A DNA stretch of 38,038 nucleotides from NCBI GenBank assembly GCA_002393955.1, contig DGSK01000013.1, forward strand, positions 1 through 38,038, in the 5' to 3' direction. The position numbers and the translations under genes were made by a program. The stretch comes from Lachnospiraceae bacterium UBA4364. GTDB lineage: Bacteria > Bacillota > Clostridia > Lachnospirales > Lachnospiraceae. The notes under the pieces are model-generated. The model was not told the DNA's origin. It worked only from the letters and a program-made list of their open reading frames with translations, and ran no database searches. Position 1 is the first letter of the stretch, and each line of letters starts with the position of its first letter. Below are positions 8,829 to 17,224 of this stretch, one piece after another.

Positions 8829-9797
8829 ATGGATAAGATATTGGTTACCGGCGAAAACAGGGAATACTATACGGACTTGGTACCTGCGGATATCATGCAT
8901 ATGATGTATGAGCCGGGGTACACTACGGTGGGGGGCTATGAAACCGGGGATAAGACCGATGTTCCTGTTGCAGTCATGATAGCATCCAAAAACGGAGAGG
9001 ATCTGGTCATAAACTGGCTGTATGTAGCTGAGGGTAAGCGTAATCTTGGCTATGGCGGGGATCTTGTCGATTATGCCTTTACCCTTGCCAGGGAGAATTC
9101 CTTAAAAAATATAGTTGCTATGGTGCGGCGCACAGAGGTGCACAATCAGCCCGGCGATCCTATTGATTATTTTCTGGAACTTGGCTTCAAAATAGCAGGA
9201 CAGACTGAAAATGAATGGCTGGTAACGCCCACGGAGATTACCGGCAGGATTGCTCCTTTGGTTAAGGATACTTCTGCGGTTTCATCAATTTCAAATCAGC
9301 CTGATTATGTGCTTAAGGCCCGGCTTAATGAGACAGGTGAGCGTATCGGTGACGAAAGCATCGCCTGCATAGATAATGATGTTAGCTGTGTTTATATGGA
9401 AAACGGCAAGGCAGCTGCTTCATTGCTGGTAAAGAATATAGGCGGCATATATTATCCTGTTGATTACCACTCTGAGACAAACAATCCTGTCTGCCTGCCT
9501 ACTATGATGGTATATGCGGCGGAAAGAATCATAAAGCAGAGCGGAAAGAATGCATATATTTATGCTAAGTTCACTAACAGCAAGTGGCAGGGAATGGCAA
9601 GGAGCATATTATCTGAATCTGCCCCCCTGTATCATGACATAATGATGGCACCGGTCAATTTAGACGAGATAGAAGAGAAAGTCTATGAAAAGTGGCTTGA
9701 AAGTGAAAAGAAGAGGCTTGAGGACCTGGCGGCCATTCCGGAAGTGGCCAAAGTTGTGGATATAGAGTATTTCAGCGGTATAGTCACAGAGACATAA
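8829..9797 (+). CDS. tandem GNAT-like acetyltransferase protein, module 2
   Basis: A 322-residue soluble protein. I chose ATG 8829 because AAAGGGGAG lies just before it; an in-frame ATG at 8790 lacks a ribosome site. The first half is a GNAT domain: the strand INWLYVA is followed by the acetyl-CoA-binding motif R71-x-x-G74-x-G76. The second half has no obvious second CoA motif, but matches the C-terminal half of the protein at 500-1864 in order and spacing (a DVSC motif, a G-Y strand, then helices), which suggests a degenerate second GNAT. The next gene, encoding the 1108-residue kinase-like protein, starts 39 bases downstream. The same order, GNAT first and giant protein second, holds in module 1. 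A role in acylating or chaperoning the partner is inferred. Confidence 0.7.
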   Translation: MDKILVTGENREYYTDLVPADIMHMMYEPGYTTVGGYETGDKTDVPVAVMIASKNGEDLVINWLYVAEGKRNLGYGGDLVDYAFTLARENSLKNIVAMVRRTEVHNQPGDPIDYFLELGFKIAGQTENEWLVTPTEITGRIAPLVKDTSAVSSISNQPDYVLKARLNETGERIGDESIACIDNDVSCVYMENGKAAASLLVKNIGGIYYPVDYHSETNNPVCLPTMMVYAAERIIKQSGKNAYIYAKFTNSKWQGMARSILSESAPLYHDIMMAPVNLDEIEEKVYEKWLESEKKRLEDLAAIPEVAKVVDIEYFSGIVTET

Positions 9798-9836
9798 ATA
9801 TAAAAGAAGTAATAGACCGGTCAGAAAGGGAAAAAA

Positions 9837-12800
9837 ATGGATTTCGCAGGGAATAAACAGCAGCATGAACAGGTAAAGAAGACAAGACTGAACCTTGGAG
9901 GCGGACAGAGCCATGAATTCGGGCTTCATGTTGAAAATGACAATATGGGCATGTTCGATGACAGGGAAAAGATGTCAAAGAGCAGCCTCCGTTCAAAGGC
10001 AACTGAGTATGATAATACTCTTAAAACACAGCTTTCCGAAGGTGCGAATTTTGCTACGAGAAGGGCTACCGAGACCGCTATGTTCCATGTCGCAAGTGCG
10101 AGATTGTGCAAGGACAGTGTATGGTTTAGGTTTTCTGATTCACCTGAAATGACGAGGGTTAAAAAGACTGTCAATTTTCTGAATAATATGCTGGACCTTA
10201 AGCTGGAAAAATATGTCACCGAGATAGGCGGTCGTAAGACTTTTGATACCGGAAAGCTTAAGGAGGAACTGGATACCGCGTTTGATGAGGCACACAATGC
10301 CTGCGTAAATTATATAGATAAGAAAGACAGTGCGGGCAAGGCAAAGAAACGCCACGGCATTAGGAGAAGGCGTAAGGTCGTGGACATGATGAAGCAGATC
10401 GAGCTCGAAAAGCCTAAATATGATCAACTGATCGAGGCTATAAAGATGGAGTCCCTTACGGAAAATTCCGTGGAGGCGAATATGCAGTTAAGCCCCAGGG
10501 AGCTTTCCACAAAATTCAAGTCATCCGTGACAAAAAAATTGGAAGCTCAGTGGCAGAATGAGGGTAACTCTACCGATGTGTATCGCGTAGTGATCACTGA
10601 AGATGGAAAAGACAAAACCTATTTCCTTAAAAGAAATCTTCCACTTATCAGTGCGGATATAGGCGGCTTTTTGACAAGGCGTAAAGAACAGCTGACTAGC
10701 AGCAAGAAGCGTCACGAATCTCAGATCGAGAAAGAAAAAAGGCTGGAAGAGCAGAGACTTAGCAAGGCTGGGATGGAAGCTCCTGACTATGAAAATGCCA
10801 TAGGCTTCCTGGATGTACTTATGAACAAACGGAAAAATGCATCCGTTGCAGACAGAGCGAAGGTCGAGGACACCATAATAGCTATGTTCCGCCATGACTT
10901 CGACAGGATGTTCAATGAGTTGCAGGCGTATAATGATGCCGTTGATTATGCAATCAGTAATTCCGATATTGACTGGAATGTCATTGCAGCCAAGGATGGT
11001 GATCCGCGTCAGCAGATGGCAATGCTTATAGTAAAAATCAGGGGCGAGCAGGCTGCGGCAGCCGGTGGAAAAGCTGAGGAAGTGCAGCTTCAGAAGAAGG
11101 ATGCCCTTACATGGATGAAGGAAAAGCTGGAGGAAGATCTTAATATAGAGAAGGATGCGGATATAATACGGAAGCTTGCCGATATCCATGAAAAGGATAA
11201 TGAACACGGACTTGAGAATCTTTTCCGCGTGATGTTAGGAAAGGAAGTGGAGCTTTTCGGACAGATGCGTGACCGCGGAAAGGGTGATGAAAGGGAGCAG
11301 TCCGCTGCCAATAATTCAGGTTTTTACAGGATAGCAGAGATAGCAGGCCTTACGGAGGTGGTAACGGCATCGGATATCAGGATAGTAAGGTTTAAGGATC
11401 GTGACGAAAATGTAGTTGAGGATTTCTGTACTGTAACGGAAGAAGCAGAGGGAGAGGAATTACTGACCCTGCTCAAGGAAGCCGAGTCTTCACATAAGCG
11501 TGTGGACTACTCACCGGCTGCCATACGGCAGCTTATGCAGCTTCAGGCACTTGATAGTGTGACGCGTCAGGTAGACCGTCATGGCCGCAACCTGAAGTGC
11601 CTGGCCAGGAAGATGAACGGCAGGATAGTGATCGACAGTATTAAGTCATATGACCAGGATATGTCATTTGCAGAGGAAACTCTTAAGGACACCTTTAAGG
11701 TTAATCCGGACGGGTCGCTTGATTTTCAGGGCTTCCTTCCCCCTATGACCACCAAGATCAAGAAGGACAGTGCATTCTTTAAGTACCTGAAATATGAGCG
11801 TTTCGGGATGCAGCCGGACTTTATCAAGAATATAGAAGTGCCCAGGCTGCGTCACTGCTATTACAAGTCCTCAACCGTATGGGACAGACAGGGCAGTACT
11901 TCTGATTTCTGCTATCCTTTCCTTAAACATAAAGAATTTGCGGATCCCAATCTTAAGATCACTCACGATCAGAATACAAGAGATGATAAGGAAAATCTGC
12001 ATGGAAGAGTCTATAGGATTCCGAAGCCTGCTGATGATGGAACAAAGGAAACACAGGCTGCTTATGAGAAAAAAAAGGAAAAATTCGAGAGGGTTATGAC
12101 CCAGGACCATGTATACCTTCCGGGAGAAGAGGCTGAAGAATTCAGGGTAAAGGGTGAAGAACTGGATAAGGTTACGGGTAAACTTGGAACGCTTATTTCT
12201 GACATCAGGAAGCTGGTTATCAGGGGCGATAGTAAAGAAGATGAAGCCGAGAGAAAGAGGTTAAGCAAAGAATACAAAGATAAGCATAAATTTGGTAATA
12301 TTCCGGCATATCTTAGAGAGTTTAAGACAGACTATACGGATGAAGAAAAGAAAAAGCTCTGTAAGCTTGTCTATGAGCTTAAGGGTATGTATGAAACCTA
12401 TGATTTCAGGTTCGTGGCACATGGATTTCAGGTCGTGCTTGAAAGCGGAAGCGAAGCTATCGGAAGGCTTGATCTCTGGATGCAGCAGTTCATGTATTTC
12501 TTTGCCAATGCCTTTAAGGAAGACCTTATTGTCAATGATGAATTAATGAAGCTTGAAAATAAGGCTGATGAAAAGACCAGAAAGGAAGCACTTTTCAAGT
12601 CACTGCAGGATGAAAATGGCGACATGACCCTTCCTACATACCTGCATTATGACCTTAAAGCATACGAGGGACTCAAGAGGCTTGCCTCTGACGATACCCT
12701 TGACCTTATGAGGCTCAAGCTTAAGGCTCTTGATTTTAATGAGAAAAAAATACTCATGAACAAGCTGAGGGCTCAGGAGATGTTAGAGCAGATAGAAGAG

Positions 12801-13163
12801 GCCAGAAAGAAGGCTTTGATCTTCTACCAGCTTATGGGTTGGACTGAGCACCCCCAGTGCGACTTCTTCCTTAAGGAAGAGGATTACAAGAAGTTTAATG
12901 ATATCAATGAACTGGCGGTTGATCCGGGCAAGACTTACCTGTCCATAGATAACCGGAATTATATGTACGGAGTGAAGGAATATGCAAAGTATGTTTCCGA
13001 AAATGAATTTGCAAGAGCATTTAAGTCCGAGGAGAAGAAGCGTCATGATCCGAAACGATGGAATGATCTGGAATTCGGTATACATGCAAAGGATAAATAT
13101 GATTACTCACAGACCATGAGATGGAATGTAGTGCGGGGCAAGATAGACAATCAATCCCTATAA
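9837..13163 (+). CDS. 1108-residue protein with atypical (PI3/4K- or HipA-type) kinase motifs
   Basis: The start follows GAAAGGG. There is no signal peptide or membrane helix and the protein is Lys/Glu-rich. Kinase-like motifs appear in order. A strand pair ends in YFLKR with K265, resembling the ATP-binding lysine. A hinge-like segment FCTVTEEAEGEEL follows at about 525-540. Next comes a catalytic-loop-like D573-x3-RQ-x-D580-R-H-x-x-N585. A metal-binding segment carries D606-x-D608. DRHxxN followed by a later Asp is the pattern of phosphoinositide 3/4-kinases, HipA and related atypical kinases rather than classical HRD kinases. A long insert (about 270-500) separates the lysine from the hinge, and about 480 mostly helical residues follow the core. 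It could phosphorylate protein, lipid or a small molecule. The pairing with a GNAT gene mirrors module 1. Confidence 0.55.
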   Translation: MDFAGNKQQHEQVKKTRLNLGGGQSHEFGLHVENDNMGMFDDREKMSKSSLRSKATEYDNTLKTQLSEGANFATRRATETAMFHVASARLCKDSVWFRFSDSPEMTRVKKTVNFLNNMLDLKLEKYVTEIGGRKTFDTGKLKEELDTAFDEAHNACVNYIDKKDSAGKAKKRHGIRRRRKVVDMMKQIELEKPKYDQLIEAIKMESLTENSVEANMQLSPRELSTKFKSSVTKKLEAQWQNEGNSTDVYRVVITEDGKDKTYFLKRNLPLISADIGGFLTRRKEQLTSSKKRHESQIEKEKRLEEQRLSKAGMEAPDYENAIGFLDVLMNKRKNASVADRAKVEDTIIAMFRHDFDRMFNELQAYNDAVDYAISNSDIDWNVIAAKDGDPRQQMAMLIVKIRGEQAAAAGGKAEEVQLQKKDALTWMKEKLEEDLNIEKDADIIRKLADIHEKDNEHGLENLFRVMLGKEVELFGQMRDRGKGDEREQSAANNSGFYRIAEIAGLTEVVTASDIRIVRFKDRDENVVEDFCTVTEEAEGEELLTLLKEAESSHKRVDYSPAAIRQLMQLQALDSVTRQVDRHGRNLKCLARKMNGRIVIDSIKSYDQDMSFAEETLKDTFKVNPDGSLDFQGFLPPMTTKIKKDSAFFKYLKYERFGMQPDFIKNIEVPRLRHCYYKSSTVWDRQGSTSDFCYPFLKHKEFADPNLKITHDQNTRDDKENLHGRVYRIPKPADDGTKETQAAYEKKKEKFERVMTQDHVYLPGEEAEEFRVKGEELDKVTGKLGTLISDIRKLVIRGDSKEDEAERKRLSKEYKDKHKFGNIPAYLREFKTDYTDEEKKKLCKLVYELKGMYETYDFRFVAHGFQVVLESGSEAIGRLDLWMQQFMYFFANAFKEDLIVNDELMKLENKADEKTRKEALFKSLQDENGDMTLPTYLHYDLKAYEGLKRLASDDTLDLMRLKLKALDFNEKKILMNKLRAQEMLEQIEEARKKALIFYQLMGWTEHPQCDFFLKEEDYKKFNDINELAVDPGKTYLSIDNRNYMYGVKEYAKYVSENEFARAFKSEEKKRHDPKRWNDLEFGIHAKDKYDYSQTMRWNVVRGKIDNQSL

Positions 13164-13245
13164 TCAAGTAAATCAAGTGATTATTGGGCATAATTAGGGT
13201 ATAATATAATCTGTGTGTCAATTAATTATGTCGACCGGTCAGCAC

Positions 13246-13265
13246 GAATCAGAAATGATTCTTTT
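13246..13265 (+). terminator. hairpin with GAAA loop and short U tract
   Basis: GAATCA (13246-13251), a GAAA tetraloop and TGATTC (13256-13261) are followed by TTTT. It may end the kinase transcript or attenuate a start near the TATAAT at 13200-13205. The stem is short, so efficiency is doubtful. Confidence 0.4.
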
Positions 13266-13397
13266 GGAGGCCGGGTAACCTATATTAAATATTAAGGATG
13301 ATGAACTTGCAGAAAAATAAAGGAGCATCCGATAAAACGTTATAACGAATATACGTATATCATATAAAGAACAGTAAATGCTTCCGGAAAAGATAAG

Positions 13398-13424
13398 ACA
13401 GGCTGACAGACTAATGCCTGTCAG
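13398..13424 (+). promoter_or_regulatory. two overlapping, mutually exclusive hairpins before the regulator gene
   Basis: ACAGGC (13398-13403) can pair with GCCTGT (13416-13421), or CTGACAG (13403-13409) can pair with CTGTCAG (13418-13424). Both use the same right-hand bases, so only one forms at a time. No strong U tract follows. It lies 34 bases before the ATG of the response regulator. Confidence 0.35.
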
Positions 13425-13445
13425 TTTATCGGGATGCAGGTGTCT

Positions 13446-13453
13446 GGGGGGGG
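13446..13453 (+). promoter_or_regulatory. run of eight G serving as ribosome-binding region
   Basis: The response-regulator ATG at 13458 has no AGGAGG. A run of eight G ends four bases before it. Slippage in the run would alter the ribosome-site-to-start spacing. Confidence 0.4.
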
Positions 13454-13457
13454 ATAT

Positions 13458-14213
13458 ATGCACTATAACTGTCTTATAGTAGATGATGAAGTAGAGCTTG
13501 CCAAGATGACGGCAGAATATTTCGAGATGTTTGACATAAAGACGCAGTATGTTGACAGCGTCTCTTCGTGTTATGAATTCCTTGATAAAAATGAAGCTGA
13601 TTTGATACTGCTGGACATCAATCTGGGGGATGGTTCAGGCTTTGATGTATGCAAGACCGTAAGGGAAAAGTACAAGATTCCAATACTTTTTATAAGCGCC
13701 AGGCAGAGCGATGATGATGTACTGATCGCTCTCAGCATAGGCGGGGATGATTATATCAAGAAACCGTACAGCCTGGCTGTGCTCTTGGCCAAAGTAAAGA
13801 TTAACCTGAAGAAAATCGAGGAGATTAAGAAGATATCGGTTGTCGGGGAGGGAACAACGGTCCGCGGAGAAGGGATAGGAAATTTATCATCCGACGGTAA
13901 TGCAGGTAATGGAAGCAACGGCAGACGTTTTATGATTGAAGATGCTACCATGTCGGTGGTAGTGGAGGGGCGGCATATCAGCCTTAAGGCAAAGGAATTT
14001 GCACTTCTAAAATGCTTATATTCCCATAAAAATACTATAGTTACCAAGGATGCCCTTTTTGAGGAAGTATGGGGGGATACCTTCTATTCTGACGGAACAC
14101 TTAATGTGCATATAAGGAAGCTCAGGGAAAAGCTGGAAGAAAATCCAAATGATCCGAAGATAATCAAGACTATCTGGGGGACCGGATACATACTGGAGGA
14201 GCCTTCCGAATGA
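13458..14213 (+). CDS. OmpR/PhoB-family response regulator
   Basis: A 251-residue protein. Residues 1-120 form a receiver with the acidic pair D9/D10, phospho-acceptor D53 in the motif LILLDINLG, a Ser in FISAR and the conserved Lys in YIKKPY. A glycine/serine-rich linker at about 135-155 leads to a C-terminal winged helix with typical OmpR-type sequence (KEFALL, VWGD, VHIRKLREKL, IWGTGYIL). I chose ATG 13458 because receivers normally start just before the first strand; an in-frame ATG at 13434 would add eight residues. Its stop overlaps the kinase start by four bases (ATGA). The kinase in turn overlaps the glycan genes, so it probably regulates this cluster or itself. TATAAT at 13200-13205 may belong to its promoter. 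Confidence 0.92.
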   Translation: MHYNCLIVDDEVELAKMTAEYFEMFDIKTQYVDSVSSCYEFLDKNEADLILLDINLGDGSGFDVCKTVREKYKIPILFISARQSDDDVLIALSIGGDDYIKKPYSLAVLLAKVKINLKKIEEIKKISVVGEGTTVRGEGIGNLSSDGNAGNGSNGRRFMIEDATMSVVVEGRHISLKAKEFALLKCLYSHKNTIVTKDALFEEVWGDTFYSDGTLNVHIRKLREKLEENPNDPKIIKTIWGTGYILEEPSE

Positions 14214-15400
14214 AGGGGTTAAAGAAAATTGCGCTCTTATATACATTTTTTATGGGTGTTGTGCTGCTTGTTATCTGCGGTCTGCACAAAAGTCTTAGTT
14301 TTGCCCAAAGGGTACCGGACTCATATACGGATGAGGAGCTTAAGATATACAAGCAGATCTGGGAACATATGAGTAATTCCGTTGAGATGTACAAGGAGCA
14401 GACCTTTATATTTACCGTATACATCTGGGGACTGATGCTTCTGGCGGGATATATCCTGCTGCTTGTCATATATTTCAAAGATCTGAAACCCATAATGGAG
14501 CTTCAGAAATTCGCAGAAGAGATCGCAAAAGGAAATCTTGATGTTCCGCTTCCAATGAAAAAGAACAATAGCTTTGTGGAGTTTTCCGAGGGCTTTGATA
14601 TCATGCGTGAGGAATTGAGGGCCTCTAAGAGAAGGGAGATAGAAGCAGAGAATGCCAAGAAGCAGTTAGTGGCAGAGTTAAGTCATGACCTGAAGACTCC
14701 CGTGGCTACCATACAGGCGACATGTGAGGTCCTGGAGATGCAGATATCCAGGAAGAAGGAGGAGTTAGCAAAGCTTAAGGATGAATCGGAGGGGCTTTCA
14801 GATAGTGACAGGGCAGTAAGATATGCGGAAATTGAAAACCTGGAGGAAAAGATCGGGTATATCACCAGAAAAGCCGACACCATACAGGAGCTGGTGCAGA
14901 ATGTCCTTCATGCCACAATTGACGATATGAAAGAAGTCACTTTGTCCATCGATGAGTACCATTCGACAGAGATAGAGGGGTTTATTACCAACCTCAAGGA
15001 ATACGGTAAAATCGTTATGGAGGGGCATATCCCCGGCTGTCTGATATATATGGACAGGCTCAGGATGGAACAGGTGATCGACAATGTGATCGGCAATTCC
15101 TATAAGTATGCAGGAACGGATATACATGTTTCATTTAAGGAAACTGAAGTAAAAGCCACGGATGAGGGAAAGAAAGAGCGGTTTATCAAGATAATCATCA
15201 GGGACAGGGGAAAGGGGGTTCCTGAAGAAGAACTGCCGCTTCTGGTAGAGAAGTACTACAGAGGGGCTAACTCCAGGGATAAAAACGGATACGGACTGGG
15301 AATGTACCTGGTAAAGCTCTATATGGAAAAGCAGGGGGGCGGCTTGGAATATTATAATGATAACGGCTTCGTGGTTGAGCTGCTGGTTAAGAAAGTATGA
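14210..15400 (+). CDS. sensor histidine kinase
   Basis: A 396-residue membrane kinase, partner of the preceding regulator. Helix 1 is at about 6-24 and helix 2 at about 68-86, with a short extracytoplasmic loop of about 45 residues between. A HAMP-like segment, the HisKA H-box SHDLKTPVA with H159, an unusually long charged hairpin with DSEGLSDSDR, the N-box (DNVIGNSYKYAG), G1 (RDRGKGVP) and G2 (GYGLGMYLV) follow. All expected ATP-binding motifs are present. The small sensing loop suggests that it detects a membrane or envelope signal, or a partner protein. It overlaps both neighbours by four bases. Confidence 0.92.
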   Translation: MKGLKKIALLYTFFMGVVLLVICGLHKSLSFAQRVPDSYTDEELKIYKQIWEHMSNSVEMYKEQTFIFTVYIWGLMLLAGYILLLVIYFKDLKPIMELQKFAEEIAKGNLDVPLPMKKNNSFVEFSEGFDIMREELRASKRREIEAENAKKQLVAELSHDLKTPVATIQATCEVLEMQISRKKEELAKLKDESEGLSDSDRAVRYAEIENLEEKIGYITRKADTIQELVQNVLHATIDDMKEVTLSIDEYHSTEIEGFITNLKEYGKIVMEGHIPGCLIYMDRLRMEQVIDNVIGNSYKYAGTDIHVSFKETEVKATDEGKKERFIKIIIRDRGKGVPEEELPLLVEKYYRGANSRDKNGYGLGMYLVKLYMEKQGGGLEYYNDNGFVVELLVKKV

Positions 15401-16224
15401 AAACTCTGATATCCGTAATAACTGTATGCCTTAATGCAGAGAAAGATATTGAATTTACGATTAATTCTGTTCTGGAGCAGGACTTTACAGGCTATGAGTT
15501 TCTGATACAGGACGGAGGTTCAGATGATCATACAATAGGAATTGCAGAAAGATACAGGGAACTTTTTAAGGATAAGAACATCCCCTTCCGTATCATTTCG
15601 GAAAAGGATGAGGGTATATATGATGCAATGAATAAGGCTGCCGGTTATGCAGACGGTGAGTGGGTCATCTACATAAATGCGGGAGATGCCCTTTTTGACA
15701 AAAATGTGTTGAGGAATCTTTCTTTGGAGCTTTCTGACCGTTATGATGTGCTGTATGGTGATGCGGTCATGATGGATAATGGAATGTACAGAATGCTAAG
15801 GGCAGGGGAGGCTGAAAGATTAAGGAACACCAATCCTATTTGCCATCAGGCTTCAATTACAAGAACCGGGATTGTCAGAAAGTATTCTTTTGACTGCCGA
15901 TACAAGATCGCAGCGGATTTCGATCTTTTCGTAAAGCTGTACCTTAAAGATGCAGACCGTGTAAAGAAACTGGACCTGGTTTTTGGCATTTTCAGACTGG
16001 GGGGGATCAGCAACAGAAATATCCGGCAGAGAGAAAAAGAATTTTATGCTTCAAGAAAACAAAACGGCATGAAGCGGATGCTGTTTCCAAGGCTTTTGAT
16101 CGTGGAGGTTGTTGCTTTTAATATGTTCCGGGATTTTTGCAGGAAAGTAATGGGACAGAAGTATTATTCCAAAAGCCGGGGATGGTTTTCCGACAGGTAC
16201 GAGGCGGTAAAAGCAGATGTGTGA
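15397..16224 (+). CDS. family 2 glycosyltransferase (WcaA/Rv2957-like subtype)
   Basis: A 275-residue GT-A enzyme with no membrane helix. It begins with the nucleotide-binding strand LISVITVCLN, then QDGGSDD, then SEKDEGIYDAMNKA, typical of the subtype in which NAGD stands where other GT2 enzymes have DxD. CHQA and a later AADFDLF acceptor-side motif complete the pattern. It starts inside the end of the kinase gene (ATGA overlap), so translation of signalling and glycan genes is coupled. Its sugar donor and acceptor cannot be read from the sequence. It probably acts at the cytoplasmic face of the membrane on a lipid-linked glycan later exported by the Wzm/Wzt pair. Confidence 0.88.
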   Translation: MKTLISVITVCLNAEKDIEFTINSVLEQDFTGYEFLIQDGGSDDHTIGIAERYRELFKDKNIPFRIISEKDEGIYDAMNKAAGYADGEWVIYINAGDALFDKNVLRNLSLELSDRYDVLYGDAVMMDNGMYRMLRAGEAERLRNTNPICHQASITRTGIVRKYSFDCRYKIAADFDLFVKLYLKDADRVKKLDLVFGIFRLGGISNRNIRQREKEFYASRKQNGMKRMLFPRLLIVEVVAFNMFRDFCRKVMGQKYYSKSRGWFSDRYEAVKADV

Positions 16225-17224
16225 GATAAGCGTAGTAGTCCCCGTATATAATAAAAAAGAATATATCGAGGATACTGTCAGGACTATTCTCGGTCAGAGC
16301 TTTAGTGATTTTGAACTGCTTCTTATTGATGACGGCTCTACGGACGGATCCGGGGAAATATGTGATGGATTATCGGACGGAAATCCAAGGGTTAAGGTTT
16401 TTCATACTGAAAACCGGGGGGTAAGCGCTGCACGGAATCTGGGGATAAAGAAAGCTGTCGGAAAGTATATAAGCTTCATTGACGCAGACGACCGTGTAAA
16501 AAAGACTTTTCTTGAAAAGCTGCATGGCGCTATCAATGGCGGGAAAGCAGGACTTGCGGTATGCGGATATTATGAAATACGGAAAAGAAAGGCAATTCCC
16601 CACATTCATAAAAATTATAATTCAGGCGACAGAGCCTATGAGGCATTAAGACAAAATCTCTTATGCATACTGTGGAATAAACTCTATGTCCGGAAAAAGA
16701 TAAAGCACTTATTTGATGAAGAAGTCTCTACCTGTGAGGACAGCATGTTCTGTGCATGGTACTATTACGATAACGATCCGAAAGTCGCCTATGTTGGTGA
16801 GGTCTTATACGGATATATGGTGCATGATGATGGGCTGACATCAAAGCTTCAGGATGGGGCTTTGAACGGTATCAGCAGGTTTTTAGTGGTAAACAGGCTG
16901 ATCTCAGAACGGATTGCTGATGACAGACTCAGATACAGGGCTATTCATCATGCTTATATTATGTACTTTTACGGGGTGTACCTGTATATATTCGAGACAC
17001 TGGGTAAATTGCCGCTGGATGAGAGTGTTCTATTAAAAATAGAACAGGTTATCAGGGATAGAAATTACCGGAGGATCGTAAGATTTATAATGAAATATCC
17101 TTTTTGGGATATAGGAGCCGAAAGGGTCACTGTTGTGGAATTCTTTATCATCAGCTTTTCAATGCTGGGAATGAAAAGAGCAATATACTTTTTTTCGAAG
17201 GTAAAAAAATGTTTGGTACCATAG
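16217..17224 (+). CDS. family 2 glycosyltransferase
   Basis: A 335-residue enzyme with the canonical GT2 opening: VVPVYNKKEYIEDTV, then LLIDDGSTDGS, then ENRGVSAARN, and the metal/nucleotide-binding DADD in ISFIDADDR. A later W-N-K-L-Y motif and CEDS match the acceptor-side pattern of capsule and teichoic-type GT2 enzymes. It starts eight bases inside the previous gene and overlaps the next by 16 bases. The C-terminal part is helical and basic, consistent with peripheral membrane association. The sugar transferred is unknown. Confidence 0.88.
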   Translation: MCEISVVVPVYNKKEYIEDTVRTILGQSFSDFELLLIDDGSTDGSGEICDGLSDGNPRVKVFHTENRGVSAARNLGIKKAVGKYISFIDADDRVKKTFLEKLHGAINGGKAGLAVCGYYEIRKRKAIPHIHKNYNSGDRAYEALRQNLLCILWNKLYVRKKIKHLFDEEVSTCEDSMFCAWYYYDNDPKVAYVGEVLYGYMVHDDGLTSKLQDGALNGISRFLVVNRLISERIADDRLRYRAIHHAYIMYFYGVYLYIFETLGKLPLDESVLLKIEQVIRDRNYRRIVRFIMKYPFWDIGAERVTVVEFFIISFSMLGMKRAIYFFSKVKKCLVP

